DNA from: Pontibacter diazotrophicus
GTDB lineage: Bacteria; Bacteroidota; Bacteroidia; Cytophagales; Hymenobacteraceae
Assembly (NCBI RefSeq): GCF_003367245.1
Contig: NZ_QRGR01000005.1
Coordinates: 124,001-188,000 of the forward strand
Direction of reading: 5' to 3'
DNA length: 64,000 nt
The notes beneath the pieces are model-generated. The model was not told the DNA's origin, made no database searches, and saw nothing but the letters and a program-made list of their open reading frames with translations. A program made the position numbers and the translations under genes. How positions within the stretch are numbered: the stretch's first letter is position 1; each line of letters opens with the position of its first letter. This document shows positions 8,992 to 18,500 of the stretch, piece after piece.

Positions 8992-10797
8992 ATGAACTCA
9001 ACAACTTTTACAAAAATAGTATGTGGAGTATCTGCGGCGTTTCTTTTTTCATGCTCAACGGCGCAACAGGAAACAGGTACAGTCGCTATGGAGCAGCAAC
9101 TGTCAGATAGTATACGACTGAACCAGGTTGGCTATTACCCAAATGCTCCTAAAATGGCTGTGGTGGTAGGTGAAGTGGAGGATGGTGAATTCTATGTGAA
9201 AACACCTGACCTTCAGAAAACGGTATACACCGGGCAGTTGACAGCCACCAAAGCCGGTGAATTCTCAAACAGACCGACACGAGTAGCTGACTTTTCTGAC
9301 TTCAAAGAGCCGGGAAGCTACGTGCTGGTGATACCGGGAGTAGGACACTCTTATGAATTTGAGATAGACAGAGACGTGCACAAAGATGTGGCGGCAGCCT
9401 CTATCAAAGGATTCTATTACCAGCGTATGTCTACAGACCTCCCGGAGCAATATGCTGGTAAATGGGCCCGCGCGGCAGGTCACCCCGATAACGAGGTGCT
9501 GATACATCCTTCTGCAGCTTCGACGCAGCGCCCGGCTGGTTCCGTGATTTCTGCCCCGCGTGGTTGGTATGATGCCGGCGACTATAACAAATACATTGTG
9601 AACTCCGGCATCAGCATGGGTACCCTACTATCTGCCTACGAAGACTTCCCGGATTTTTATAAAAACCTGGAACTGAACATCCCCGAAAGTGGTAACAATG
9701 TGCCTGATATTCTGGATGAGGCACTTTGGAACCTCCGCTGGATGATGGCCATGCAGGACCCGGAAGACGGAGGGGTGTATAACAAGCTCACAACTCCTTC
9801 TTTCGAAGGCATGATAATGCCTGAAGAGGCTGCCAAACCGCGTTATGTGGTGCAGAAAGGCACCGCCGCAACCCTGGATTTTGCCGCTGTAATGGCACAG
9901 GCAAGCCGTATCTTCAGTAGCTACGAGAATGAATATCCTGGATTGGCGGACTCTGCGTTGGTGGCCGCGGTAAAAGCATGGAGCTGGGCACAACGGAATC
10001 CGAATGTAGACTACGACCAGAATGCCATGAATAAGCAGTTTGAGCCGGAGGTTACGACCGGTGCCTATGGCGATAAGGACTATAGTGATGAGTTTATCTG
10101 GGCTGCCGCGGAGTTGTATGTGACCACAAAGCAGGATACGTACTACAATGAAGTAAACATGTTACCTGACAATAAGATGCCGCTGCCGTCGTGGCCGCAG
10201 GTGCGCCTGCTGGGTTATTATACCCTGAACCGCTTCAGCAATGAACTCACACCTGCTGCGCAGAAGGACCTGCCGGAAATTAAGAATCGCCTTGTATCTT
10301 TTGCTGATGAGTTAATAGATGGAGCAGACACGCGTACCTATAGAACAGTGATGGGTAAAACGGAAGCGGACTATATTTGGGGAAGCAGCTCGGTGGCCGC
10401 CAACCAAGGCATCGTACTCATTCAGGCATACCAGCTGACAGATGACAAAAAGTACCTGAACGCAGCACTTTCCAACCTGGATTACCTGTTAGGCCGTAAC
10501 GCTACCGGTTATTCTTTCCTGACTGGATTTGGTGAGAAGTCAGTGATGAAGCCACACCACAGGCCATCTGTAGCGGACGACATTGAGGAACCTGTTCCAG
10601 GCCTACTTTCCGGGGGACCGAACGCCAGAGCCGATAAGCAGGACCAATGCACGACCTACCAGTCTACTTTCGCGGATGAGATGTTTACAGACGATGACTG
10701 CTCCTACGCCTCCAACGAAATAGCCATCAACTGGAACGCGCCTTTTGTGTACTTGGCGGGTGCCATAGAGGCCCTGCAGGATAGAGCAGCCTTGTAA
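8992..10797 (+). CDS. GH9 endoglucanase lipoprotein
   Basis: 601-residue family 9 glycoside hydrolase. Lipobox 'FLFSC' (Cys21) predicts a lipoprotein, so unlike its GH26/GH74 neighbours it is not a T9SS substrate. Residues ~42-130 form the N-terminal Ig-like domain of many GH9 enzymes ('IRLNQVGYYPNAPKMAVV'). The catalytic (alpha/alpha)6 domain follows, with 'GWYDAGDYNKYI' near residue 190 (nucleophilic-water Asp pair), 'GEKSVMKPHHRPS' and the acid Glu in 'YASNEIAINWNAPF' near the C-terminus. It should cleave beta-1,4-glucan or xyloglucan-derived chains in the periplasm or on the outer membrane. A strong terminator hairpin follows 11 bp after the stop. Confidence 0.92.
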   Translation: MNSTTFTKIVCGVSAAFLFSCSTAQQETGTVAMEQQLSDSIRLNQVGYYPNAPKMAVVVGEVEDGEFYVKTPDLQKTVYTGQLTATKAGEFSNRPTRVADFSDFKEPGSYVLVIPGVGHSYEFEIDRDVHKDVAAASIKGFYYQRMSTDLPEQYAGKWARAAGHPDNEVLIHPSAASTQRPAGSVISAPRGWYDAGDYNKYIVNSGISMGTLLSAYEDFPDFYKNLELNIPESGNNVPDILDEALWNLRWMMAMQDPEDGGVYNKLTTPSFEGMIMPEEAAKPRYVVQKGTAATLDFAAVMAQASRIFSSYENEYPGLADSALVAAVKAWSWAQRNPNVDYDQNAMNKQFEPEVTTGAYGDKDYSDEFIWAAAELYVTTKQDTYYNEVNMLPDNKMPLPSWPQVRLLGYYTLNRFSNELTPAAQKDLPEIKNRLVSFADELIDGADTRTYRTVMGKTEADYIWGSSSVAANQGIVLIQAYQLTDDKKYLNAALSNLDYLLGRNATGYSFLTGFGEKSVMKPHHRPSVADDIEEPVPGLLSGGPNARADKQDQCTTYQSTFADEMFTDDDCSYASNEIAINWNAPFVYLAGAIEALQDRAAL

Positions 10798-10808
10798 GCA
10801 TCAGAAAT

Positions 10809-10854
10809 AAAAGATAGAGGCCTCACCCGTTCAAGGATGAGGCCTCTATCTTTT
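10809..10854 (+). terminator. Strong hairpin terminator after the GH9 gene
   Basis: AAGATAGAGGCCTCA (10811-10825) is a perfect inverted repeat of TGAGGCCTCTATCTT (10838-10852), extended by flanking A and T runs on both sides. It may therefore work in both directions. Confidence 0.9.
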
Positions 10855-11187
10855 ATGCCGTAAGCTATTGAATTATACTCATTCACACAAACTCCTTCTA
10901 TAAAGCTAACACTTATTCTATTTGTGGCACGGAGTGAATGCGTTTCCAGTCTTTGGGTTGAGCGCCTTGTAAATTTCCGGTGCCACGTCAGTGGCAGCCG
11001 AAAGGCAGGAAATATACACAGCGCGATGCCCGAAGACGAGGCCTCTCGGCCTAGAGAGCACGGAGCAACATAAATGAAACAATAGGTCTGCTGCCGCTGG
11101 ATGAAATATCACTACGGCAGCTTAGACAAAATTTCATACTATCAAATTGCTCCTTCTCTATGGAATACAGCTCACGAGAAACGGTAC
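10855..11187. other. 333-bp intergenic gap, no gene recognised
   Basis: Between the GH9 terminator and the last gene of the efflux operon. A minus-strand frame (10918-11112) is open, but it has no signal, no recognisable domain and a composition unlike its neighbours. A short dyad (GAGGCCTCTCGGCCTAGAG, near 11039) is present. Nothing here can be assigned. Confidence 0.5.
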
Positions 11188-11808
11188 TTAATCTACGTAC
11201 ACTTCTTCTGTACTTCCGCACTTCAGCATTTTCTCGCCGAAGTATGGGTTCCGGATTTCTTCGTTTGCGCTGAGCCAGTAAGCACCCTGGTTATTCAGGG
11301 CCATCGGGCAATGCTGGTAGTAGAGTGTTTCGTCGGCAGCATCAAAAGCCTTGGCCATAGCGAAGACAGACTCTGACAGTTGCTCAAAGTTCTCACGCTG
11401 CGCCTCCAGATCATTTGCCTGTGCAATCTGGGTGGCGCTGTTCACTACCTGCTCTCTCTTCTCCTCAGCATACGCTTTTTCATCGCCAGTGAGGGTTGCC
11501 ACCGGCATCGCATGGGCTATTTCCAGTACTTCATTGGCCGATGCTTTGGCGGCATTGGCATCAGAGGCGACTAAAGCATCCTTCATGATCATATACTGGC
11601 TTACCAGCTGTGAAATCTGCGTTTTCATCGACTCTGCAACGTTACCATAATCAGGAGTTTCCACTACTACGTTTGTTGCCTGGGCAGCGTCTGTTTGTGT
11701 CGCTTCTGTGTTCTGCACTGTTGTTTCTGTCGTTTCAGATGTGTTTTCAGAACAAGAGGAGAATGTGAAAGCAGCTACAACGGCTGCTGCGAAAAGTGTC
11801 TTTTTCAT
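11188..11808 (-). CDS. DUF3347 lipoprotein, metal-efflux accessory
   Basis: 206-residue lipoprotein ('FTFSSC', Cys19) with an Asp/Thr/Gln-rich linker and a C-terminal DUF3347 domain. The hallmark is near residue 165: 'YYQHCPMALNNQGAYWL', then 'IRNPYFGEKMLKCG'. The Cys, His and Met residues suggest copper or silver binding. The same block, with the same CPMA / IRNPYFG / CG signature, forms the C-terminus of the CusB-like adaptor upstream, so this is a stand-alone copy of an adaptor domain. Last gene of the minus-strand cus cluster. The likely role is periplasmic metal delivery to the adaptor; this is inferred from context, not from a characterised homologue. Confidence 0.8.
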   Translation of the reverse strand: MKKTLFAAAVVAAFTFSSCSENTSETTETTVQNTEATQTDAAQATNVVVETPDYGNVAESMKTQISQLVSQYMIMKDALVASDANAAKASANEVLEIAHAMPVATLTGDEKAYAEEKREQVVNSATQIAQANDLEAQRENFEQLSESVFAMAKAFDAADETLYYQHCPMALNNQGAYWLSANEEIRNPYFGEKMLKCGSTEEVYVD

Positions 11809-11864
11809 TTTTTCTTTTTATAGTTATCTGTTTATTTATTCAGTTTTCAATTGATTCAAGGCTC

Positions 11865-12062
11865 CTAGTGAGTCATCCCTTCCTCATGCACCTCTTCCTC
11901 ATGCACCTCTTCCTCATGCATTTCTTCTGAGTGCATTTCATCACTGTGCATCTCTTCATCATGCATTTCTTCATGGTGCTCCGTGTTTGCTGTGTTCTCT
12001 TCGGTACATGCCGAAAAGGAGAAAACAGTTACAAGGGCTGCTGCGAAAAGTATCTTTTTCAT
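11865..12062 (-). CDS. Small His/Glu/Met-rich lipoprotein, likely metal sponge
   Basis: 65-residue peptide with a lipoprotein signal ('MKKILFAAALVTVFSFSAC', Cys19). The mature part is almost entirely tandem five-residue units of the type H-x-E-E-M / H-E-E-E-V ('HHEEMHDEEMHSDEM', then 'HEEEVHEEEVHEE'). The units are encoded by near-identical 15-nt repeats at about 11876-11965. The His, Met and acidic density predicts a disordered Cu/Ag- (or Ni/Zn-) binding tail held in the periplasm. It lies between the adaptor and the DUF3347 gene in the cus operon. Its signal-peptide region closely resembles that of the DUF3347 gene, as if that segment had been duplicated. Real coding is supported by the lipobox and operon position; homologues are not identified. 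Confidence 0.7.
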   Translation of the reverse strand: MKKILFAAALVTVFSFSACTEENTANTEHHEEMHDEEMHSDEMHSEEMHEEEVHEEEVHEEGMTH

Positions 12063-12233
12063 TGTTGTTGAATAAATGTTTTACTTGTTAATATCAAAGA
12101 GTTATCTGTTGTTGCACTATAAGACCAATTGCAAACAGCACGGCAACTTATGCCAGCCATCTCAACCACACCAGGTTTCTGTTTGGAGGCTGTTCGTCCC
12201 CGGTTTTGCAACAGTCTCTCATGGTGATATAGT

Positions 12234-14009
12234 TTAGTGTACGTGGCTCTGTACCGGAGCAGGCTGTTTCTCATTTCCTGAGGCATTCTGGCCTGCGCGG
12301 TAGGTCTGCTCCGTTTCGCCGCAAGTTAGCATAGCCTCGCCAAAATATGGGTTTCGTATTTCTTTTTGCTCACTCAGCCAAAAAGCTCCCTGGTCTTCCA
12401 GAGCCATCGGGCACTTCTGCTTATAAATTACTTCCTTGTTCGTGCCGAATGTCTCCACAGCATCAATCAGGTGGTCAGAGAGGGGCGAAAAGGCTGTGCG
12501 TTGCTTCTCAATTGCTGTGCTTTTCTGAATCGCCTCAGCGCTAGATTTTAAAGCAGGTAACAGTTGCATCCACTTCGCATGGGTACTTCCATCGAGCAGG
12601 CTCATGTCTACCTGGTTAAGGGCCTGCAGGAAGTTACCGGCGGCTCTGCGCGCAGCAGGGACATCGGAAGCGACTAAAGCATTTTTCAGGGTATAGTAGT
12701 TGTCAACGGTTGCAGTCAGCTGGTTCTGAAAAGCCTCCGGAACTTCCATTGTCTTGTTAGCCGGTGCCGACATCATACTATAGTTACCACTCAGTTGTGC
12801 GGCTCCATCCACGGCAAAAACACCATTGGTTACCACCTGCTCCCCTTCGCTCACACCCGATTCTATCAGGTACAGATCGCCTGTGCGTGGCCCTAAGGTT
12901 ACTTCCCGCATTTCAAATGCAGGCACCTCCCGGTCATTTACCATCACATACACCACAGAGCGTTTGCCCGTCCACAGCACAGCAGTGCGTGGTACGGCCA
13001 GGGCATTCTCATCTGTTGCTGTCTGAGCAGAGGTGTTGATGCGGGCGTTCACAAACATGCCGGGCTTTAACTGGTTGTTTGGGTTTGTGACTTCGGCGCG
13101 CACCTCTACCGCTCTGGTACTGGCATCCAGCACAGGAGTCACAAACTGCACCCTTGCAGTGAATTCTTTTCCTGGTATACCCTGCACAGTGAAGTTAACT
13201 GTTGCGCCTTCTCCTACCCAGGAGAGATCAGTTTCATAAGCATCCAGCACCACCCATACCGAAGACAGATTGGCTACCTCAAAAAGCAGGGAGCCTGTAC
13301 TAACATAATCTCCTACAGCTACCATCCGCTCTGTTACAACTCCGGAGGCATCCGCATAAATGTCGAAATTCGTGATAAGCTCATTGGCATTTTCGATGCG
13401 CTGAATCTGCTGGTCAGACAGGTTCCATAGTTTGAGTTTGGTCTTGGCTGCTTCGTACAGCTCCGGCATCAGGTCTCTTGACGTAGCAGCTTCCTGCAGT
13501 TCGCGCTGTGCTGTAATAAGTTCAGGAGAATACACAGAGGCCATACGCTCTCCTTTCCGCACTTCCTGACCCGTAAAGTTCACGTAAAGTCGCTCGATGC
13601 GTCCCGGAAATTTCGCCGTGATAGAAGAGACCTGCTGCTCGTTCAACTGCACCGTTCCCGACAGCATCAGTTCATTCTCAGCGCTCGTACTTTGTACCGG
13701 TGAAGTCTGGATATTGGAGAGGGCAATTGCCTCGGGTGTCATCTCTAACACGTAAGGGCTGGGCTCTCCGGCGCCACTGCCTCCTGTCGTTACCGGAATC
13801 AGATCCATCCCACAGATGGGGCACTTTCCTGGTTCGTTTTGCCTGATCTGCGGGTGCATAGAGCAGGTGTATTCGGTTACGCCTGCTACCTCTCCCGCAT
13901 GGTCGTGCTCCTGCTCTGCAGGCCTGCCTCCGAAGAGGAGCCAGCCCAGTAGCAGGCCACCCAGCGCGACCAGTATGTATGTCGTATATCTCTTGTTTCT
14001 TGGTTTCAT
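12234..14009 (-). CDS. cusB: CusB-like RND periplasmic adaptor with heavy-metal-binding and DUF3347 domains
   Basis: About 591-residue membrane-fusion protein of a copper/silver efflux system. The start at 14009 ('MKPRNKRYTTYILVALGGLL') places a TM anchor at residues ~8-26; an upstream ATG at 14051 is possible. Next comes a YHS-like heavy-metal-binding motif ('YTCSMHP...CPICGMDLIPV'), then the HlyD/CusB lipoyl, hairpin and beta-barrel regions ('LYVNFTGQEVRKGERMASVYSPE', split over residues ~140-165). The C-terminal ~140 residues are a fused DUF3347 domain ending in 'CPMALEDQGAFWL' and 'IRNPYFGEAMLTCG'. It links CusA to the outer-membrane channel and likely feeds metal to the pump. Encoded 81 bp after the TolC-like gene on the same strand. 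Confidence 0.9.
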   Translation of the reverse strand: MKPRNKRYTTYILVALGGLLLGWLLFGGRPAEQEHDHAGEVAGVTEYTCSMHPQIRQNEPGKCPICGMDLIPVTTGGSGAGEPSPYVLEMTPEAIALSNIQTSPVQSTSAENELMLSGTVQLNEQQVSSITAKFPGRIERLYVNFTGQEVRKGERMASVYSPELITAQRELQEAATSRDLMPELYEAAKTKLKLWNLSDQQIQRIENANELITNFDIYADASGVVTERMVAVGDYVSTGSLLFEVANLSSVWVVLDAYETDLSWVGEGATVNFTVQGIPGKEFTARVQFVTPVLDASTRAVEVRAEVTNPNNQLKPGMFVNARINTSAQTATDENALAVPRTAVLWTGKRSVVYVMVNDREVPAFEMREVTLGPRTGDLYLIESGVSEGEQVVTNGVFAVDGAAQLSGNYSMMSAPANKTMEVPEAFQNQLTATVDNYYTLKNALVASDVPAARRAAGNFLQALNQVDMSLLDGSTHAKWMQLLPALKSSAEAIQKSTAIEKQRTAFSPLSDHLIDAVETFGTNKEVIYKQKCPMALEDQGAFWLSEQKEIRNPYFGEAMLTCGETEQTYRAGQNASGNEKQPAPVQSHVH

Positions 14010-14090
14010 ATGTTTATCTGCTAGATAAATGTCATCCTTTATTATATCCAACTGCCTCTTCTTGTCTATGGGAGGGGAGCAGGCTTTCTG

Positions 14091-15545
14091 TTAATTGTCG
14101 CTGTTCATCAGGCGGTTAATGGCAGACACGGTGATGTGCTGGTCTGTGATTGCCTGCAGTTGCTGTTGCCTGTAACCCAGTATCGCCTGGCGCTGCCTCA
14201 GAATCTCCTCGATACCTGCCCCGGCCACGGTATAGTTAGTCGTAAGCAAACGGATGGCCTGCTCATTCAGCGTTACCTGCTCTTCCAGCAGCTGCAGGGT
14301 GCTGCTGGCACGCTGGTAATCGTACAGCAGGTTCTCCAGTTCTGTGAGCAATTGCTTTTCAGCAGCTTCTTTGTTGTAAGCTGCCGCTTCCTGCTCAAAC
14401 CTAGCCTGCTTTTTTGCCGCGTTATACTTCTTGCGGTAGATGGGCAGCGTTACAGTGACCATGGGCATCACCATATTCTCGCCCCCCATCGGCATTTGCG
14501 TCATCTCGTCTATTCGGGGCCTGAACACCATGTAATTCAGTCCTACGCCGAACATGGGCCTTCCCATCAGCTGGGCCATTCTGTATTGCGCTTCCCTTGC
14601 CTGCTCGTCCCATTCATACATCTGCAGCATCGGGTGGTTCTGGCGTATGGAGTCCTGGATAAGTGCCAGTGTGGCAGGCAGGGCAACAGATGCCAGTGTA
14701 TCTGCTATCTGTATTTCCTGGTCAGGCTGCCGGTTCAGCAGGTTATTGAAAGCGATCTGCTGCGGCCTCCTGGAATCACGGAGCAGTTGCAGCCTGTTCT
14801 CCAGGTCCTTTACCTGCACCCGTATCAGGATGATATCTACCATGCTGCTGCCAGATGAGGCCATGGTGGACATGCCACCCCCGGCCATGCCCGCATTGCT
14901 GCCTGCTCTTGAAGGGGTGGAGCCGCTACTTGTTGTGTTACCGCCCATTCCCCCCATTCCCCCCATACCTGAAGAAGAATTGCCAGCCGTGCTGCCACCC
15001 ATGCTCCCGGAAGGAGCTGTGCCAGTGCTTCGGCGTGTGCTGCCCGGGCTGTTTCCTGAAGGTGCAGCCGTGTACTTCGCCAAGGCCATCCGCTCCAGCG
15101 CTTTCATTATCTGCAGTTCACGTTCCAGCAGCTGCACTTCTTCGTCTATCTGGTATAAGCCCAGCCAGGTCGTGCGCACGTCGTGGTAGAGGTTGATTTT
15201 GGCTTCTATAAAAGAAGCAAACCTCATCTGCGCCATATAGTTAGCCTCGTTCTTCGACGCGCTCAGTGTACCAAACCAGGGGAACATCTGCATAATAGAG
15301 GCTTCACCCACCTGGTTTCCCATAAAGCGTGCCATCGGCGACAGAAAGAAACTAAAGGAAGCCTCCGGATCGGGGAGTGCCCCTGCCTGCGGCACCCTCT
15401 CCAACGCCGCCTGATACTCGGCGTAGCGGGCCTTCAGAAGCGGGTTGTTTTCTCCGGCAGTGACCAAGTATTCCTCCAGGGTTTGTGCCTGAATGTTTGG
15501 TAACAGTGCCAGGAGCATTATGGTGAATATCAGTAATTTTTTCAT
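14091..15545 (-). CDS. CusC-like TolC-family outer membrane channel with Gly/Ser/Met insert
   Basis: 484-residue outer-membrane efflux protein (signal 'MKKLLIFTIMLLALLPNIQA'). It shows the duplicated TolC helical pattern and conserved 'AGALPDPEASFSF' near residue 55. Residues ~155-235 carry an inserted low-complexity stretch rich in Gly, Ser, Thr, Asn and Met ('GMGGMGGMGGN', 'GMAGGGMSTMASSGSSM'), at a place where related channels have a short loop. The Met content would suit Cu(I)/Ag(I) contact; that is inference. Its ATG overlaps the cusA stop by 4 nt (ATGA), so the two are translationally coupled. Confidence 0.88.
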   Translation of the reverse strand: MKKLLIFTIMLLALLPNIQAQTLEEYLVTAGENNPLLKARYAEYQAALERVPQAGALPDPEASFSFFLSPMARFMGNQVGEASIMQMFPWFGTLSASKNEANYMAQMRFASFIEAKINLYHDVRTTWLGLYQIDEEVQLLERELQIMKALERMALAKYTAAPSGNSPGSTRRSTGTAPSGSMGGSTAGNSSSGMGGMGGMGGNTTSSGSTPSRAGSNAGMAGGGMSTMASSGSSMVDIILIRVQVKDLENRLQLLRDSRRPQQIAFNNLLNRQPDQEIQIADTLASVALPATLALIQDSIRQNHPMLQMYEWDEQAREAQYRMAQLMGRPMFGVGLNYMVFRPRIDEMTQMPMGGENMVMPMVTVTLPIYRKKYNAAKKQARFEQEAAAYNKEAAEKQLLTELENLLYDYQRASSTLQLLEEQVTLNEQAIRLLTTNYTVAGAGIEEILRQRQAILGYRQQQLQAITDQHITVSAINRLMNSDN

Positions 15546-18500
15546 GCTGCTTCTTTAACTAACTTCTTAATTTTTACCTCTTCGCGCCAGCTGTATAGTA
15601 CCGGTACAATCAACAGGGTGATCAGGGCAACCACCATGCCTCCGAAAGTCGGGATGGCCATCGGGATCATGATGTCGGAGCCCCGGCCGGTGGAGGTGAG
15701 CACAGGCAGCAGGGCCAGCAGGGTAGTGGCCGTTGTCATCAGGCAGGGCCGAACCCGGCGCATACCTGCTTCTAATACTGTTTTGCGTACCTGCTTTTCA
15801 GTCTCTGGCTGCAGGTTGTCAAAGCTCTGCTTCAGGTAGGTTCCCATCACTACGCCGTCATCGGTGGCGATACCAAACAAGGCAATAAAACCAACCCACA
15901 CGGCCACACTCAGGTTGAAGGTGCGCATCTGGAAGAGCTCTCTTATATTGGTGTCGCCGAAGGAGAAGTTTAGGAACCAATCCTGGCTATAGAGCCACAG
16001 CATCATAAAGCCCCCGGAAAAAGCCATGGCGATGGACGTGAAAATGAACAGCGTGGTAGAAACCGATCGGAACTGGAAGTACAGGATGAGGAAAATGATG
16101 AGCAAGCTGAGTGGTATCACAACCGAAAGCCTTCTCTCGGCACGCACCTGGTTCTCATAGTTGCCGGAGAACTCGTAGCTTACCCCGGAAGGTACTACCA
16201 GCTCGCCGGAGGCTATCTTTTCGCTCATGTAACGCTGCGCATCTTCCACCACCGACACTTCGGCAAAGCCGTCTCTTTTATCGAACAGCACATAACCGGT
16301 CAGGAAGGAGTTCTCGCCCCGGATCATCATCGGGCCAGGGCGGTACACCAGCTCTGAAATTTCACCCAAAGGTATCTGGGCACCGCCGGCGGTGGTAATG
16401 AGTATTCTGTTGATTGCTTCCGGGTCGTTGCGGTACTCCCGGGCATAGCGGGCGCGGATAGAGTAACGCTCCCGGCCTTCCACCGTGGTCGTCATTGCCA
16501 TGCCGCCCATCGCCACCTCAATATACTCCTGCACATCAGCCACATTCAGCCCGTAGCGGCCCATGGCGCTGCGGTTAAGCTCTATTTCCATGTAGGGCTT
16601 GCCCAGAGATCTGTCTGCATAAACTGCCTCGGGTTTAACAGAGGGCACCTCCTTCAGGTAACGCTCCAACTGCAGACTGAAATCCTCGATGGTTTGCAGG
16701 TCCGGGCCATACACTTTCAGGCCCATCGGTGCCCGCATACCTGTCTGCAACATCACCAGGCGCGCTTCAATCGGCTGTAATTTTGGAGCCGACGTTACGC
16801 CCGGAATGTTAGCCACGGCCACAATCTCGTCCCAGATATCATCCGGGTTCCTGATATGGTCGCGCCACTGCCGGTAATATTCTCCGTTATTGTCTTTTAT
16901 CAATTCTCCGGCTTCATCACGCACAAAAGCGCCTTTATCGTCTACCTTAAAGCGCACCCGCTGCCCGTTGGCATTGGTGATGTACTCCGATTTATACTGG
17001 ATGATGTTCTCATACATCGACATAGGAGCCGGGTCCAGCGCCGTTTCTGCACGGCCCGCCTTGCCCACCACCATTTCTACCTCTGGTATAGCCGTAACCA
17101 GCATGTCCAGTTGCTGCACAACGCGCTTGTTGGCCTCCACGCCGGAGTGCGGCATAGAGGTAGGCATCAGCAGGAAAGCACCTTCGTCCAGGGAAGGCAT
17201 GAATTCTTCGCCTAAACCCGGAAAAGTATGCGCCAGCCCACTCCAGGCAGAAGAGGTTCTGACATTATACCCAGTGGTTTCAATGCCTCTGGCTACCCAG
17301 CCGAACACAGAATTGAAGCCCAGCCAGATGTTGAGGCCCAGCAGCATCACAAGGGCCGGCAGAATTAAGAAGGCGCCTTTATTGTCGAGGCACCATAGCA
17401 GGATGCGCGGGTAAGCCTTGATAAAGAGCGAAAATGTGCCCAGCACCAGCCCGATGACAAGCAGGATGAACAGGAAATTGACGATTAGGCTGACCGAAAC
17501 TCCCAAAGGCATCCATTGCGAAGCCAGCAACCATGCTACTGCCAGCACTGCAATACCTACCATAACAGCTGTATTGTACCTGCTGTAGCGCTCCGGTTGG
17601 TAGTGTGTGAGCAGGTTGTTGGCGGCAATCAGCAACAGCGTGATACCAGCCAGCGGCATGATAAAGACTGCAATTGCTCCCAAACCCACCAGCAGCCAGT
17701 TCAGGATTTTAGACCAGGCTACATTTTTAGACTTCAGCCCCAGAATAGAGTGGGCGAAGGCTGGCATAATCAGGATAGTGAAGATAAGTGAAGCAATGAG
17801 CGCAAAGGTCTTGGTCCAGGCCAGTGGCCCGAAAAGCTTTCCCTCAGCAGCCTCCAGTGTAAACACCGGCAAAAAGCTGACGATGGTCGTGGAAACGGCT
17901 GTCAGTATGGCGGTGGCTACCTCAGTGGTGGCATTATATACCGTCTTTAGCAACGATTGCCCGGGCGGTGCCTCGTCCAGGTGGCGCAGGATGTTTTCGT
18001 TCAGGATAATGCCCAAATCCACCATCGTACCAATGGCAATGGCGATACCCGACAGCGCCACAATGTTGGCATCCACGTTGAAATACTTCATCATGATGAA
18101 GGTCATCAGCACGGCCAGCGGAAGCAAGGCAGAGATGAGGAGGGAGGCCCTCAGGTTATATACCATCACAATTATCACGATGATGGTAATGAGGATCTGC
18201 AACAGGATGGCCTCGTTCAGTGTGCCCAGCGTCTCGTTGATCAGTTCGGTGCGGTCGTAAAACGGAACCACGGTTACCTTCGAAGTACGCCCGTCGGCCA
18301 GCTTTTTGGAGGGCAGGCCAGCAGAAATATCATCCAGCTTTGCCTTTACGTTGTTAATAACGGCCAGCGGGTTGTCGCCATACCTTGCAATCACCACACC
18401 GCCCACTGCTTCGGCACCGCTTTTATCCAGCACCCCCAGCATCGATCGGTCGGCAGGCCCGATGTTAACACGGGCGATATCCCGGATACGAACCGGCACA

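Noticed and set aside
10918-11112. 64-codon minus-strand frame
   Set aside because: No signal, no recognisable domain and unusual composition; treated as non-coding intergenic sequence.
11876-11965. Tandem 15-nt repeats considered as a CRISPR or regulatory array
   Set aside because: They lie in frame within the His-rich lipoprotein, have no spacers and no cas genes nearby.
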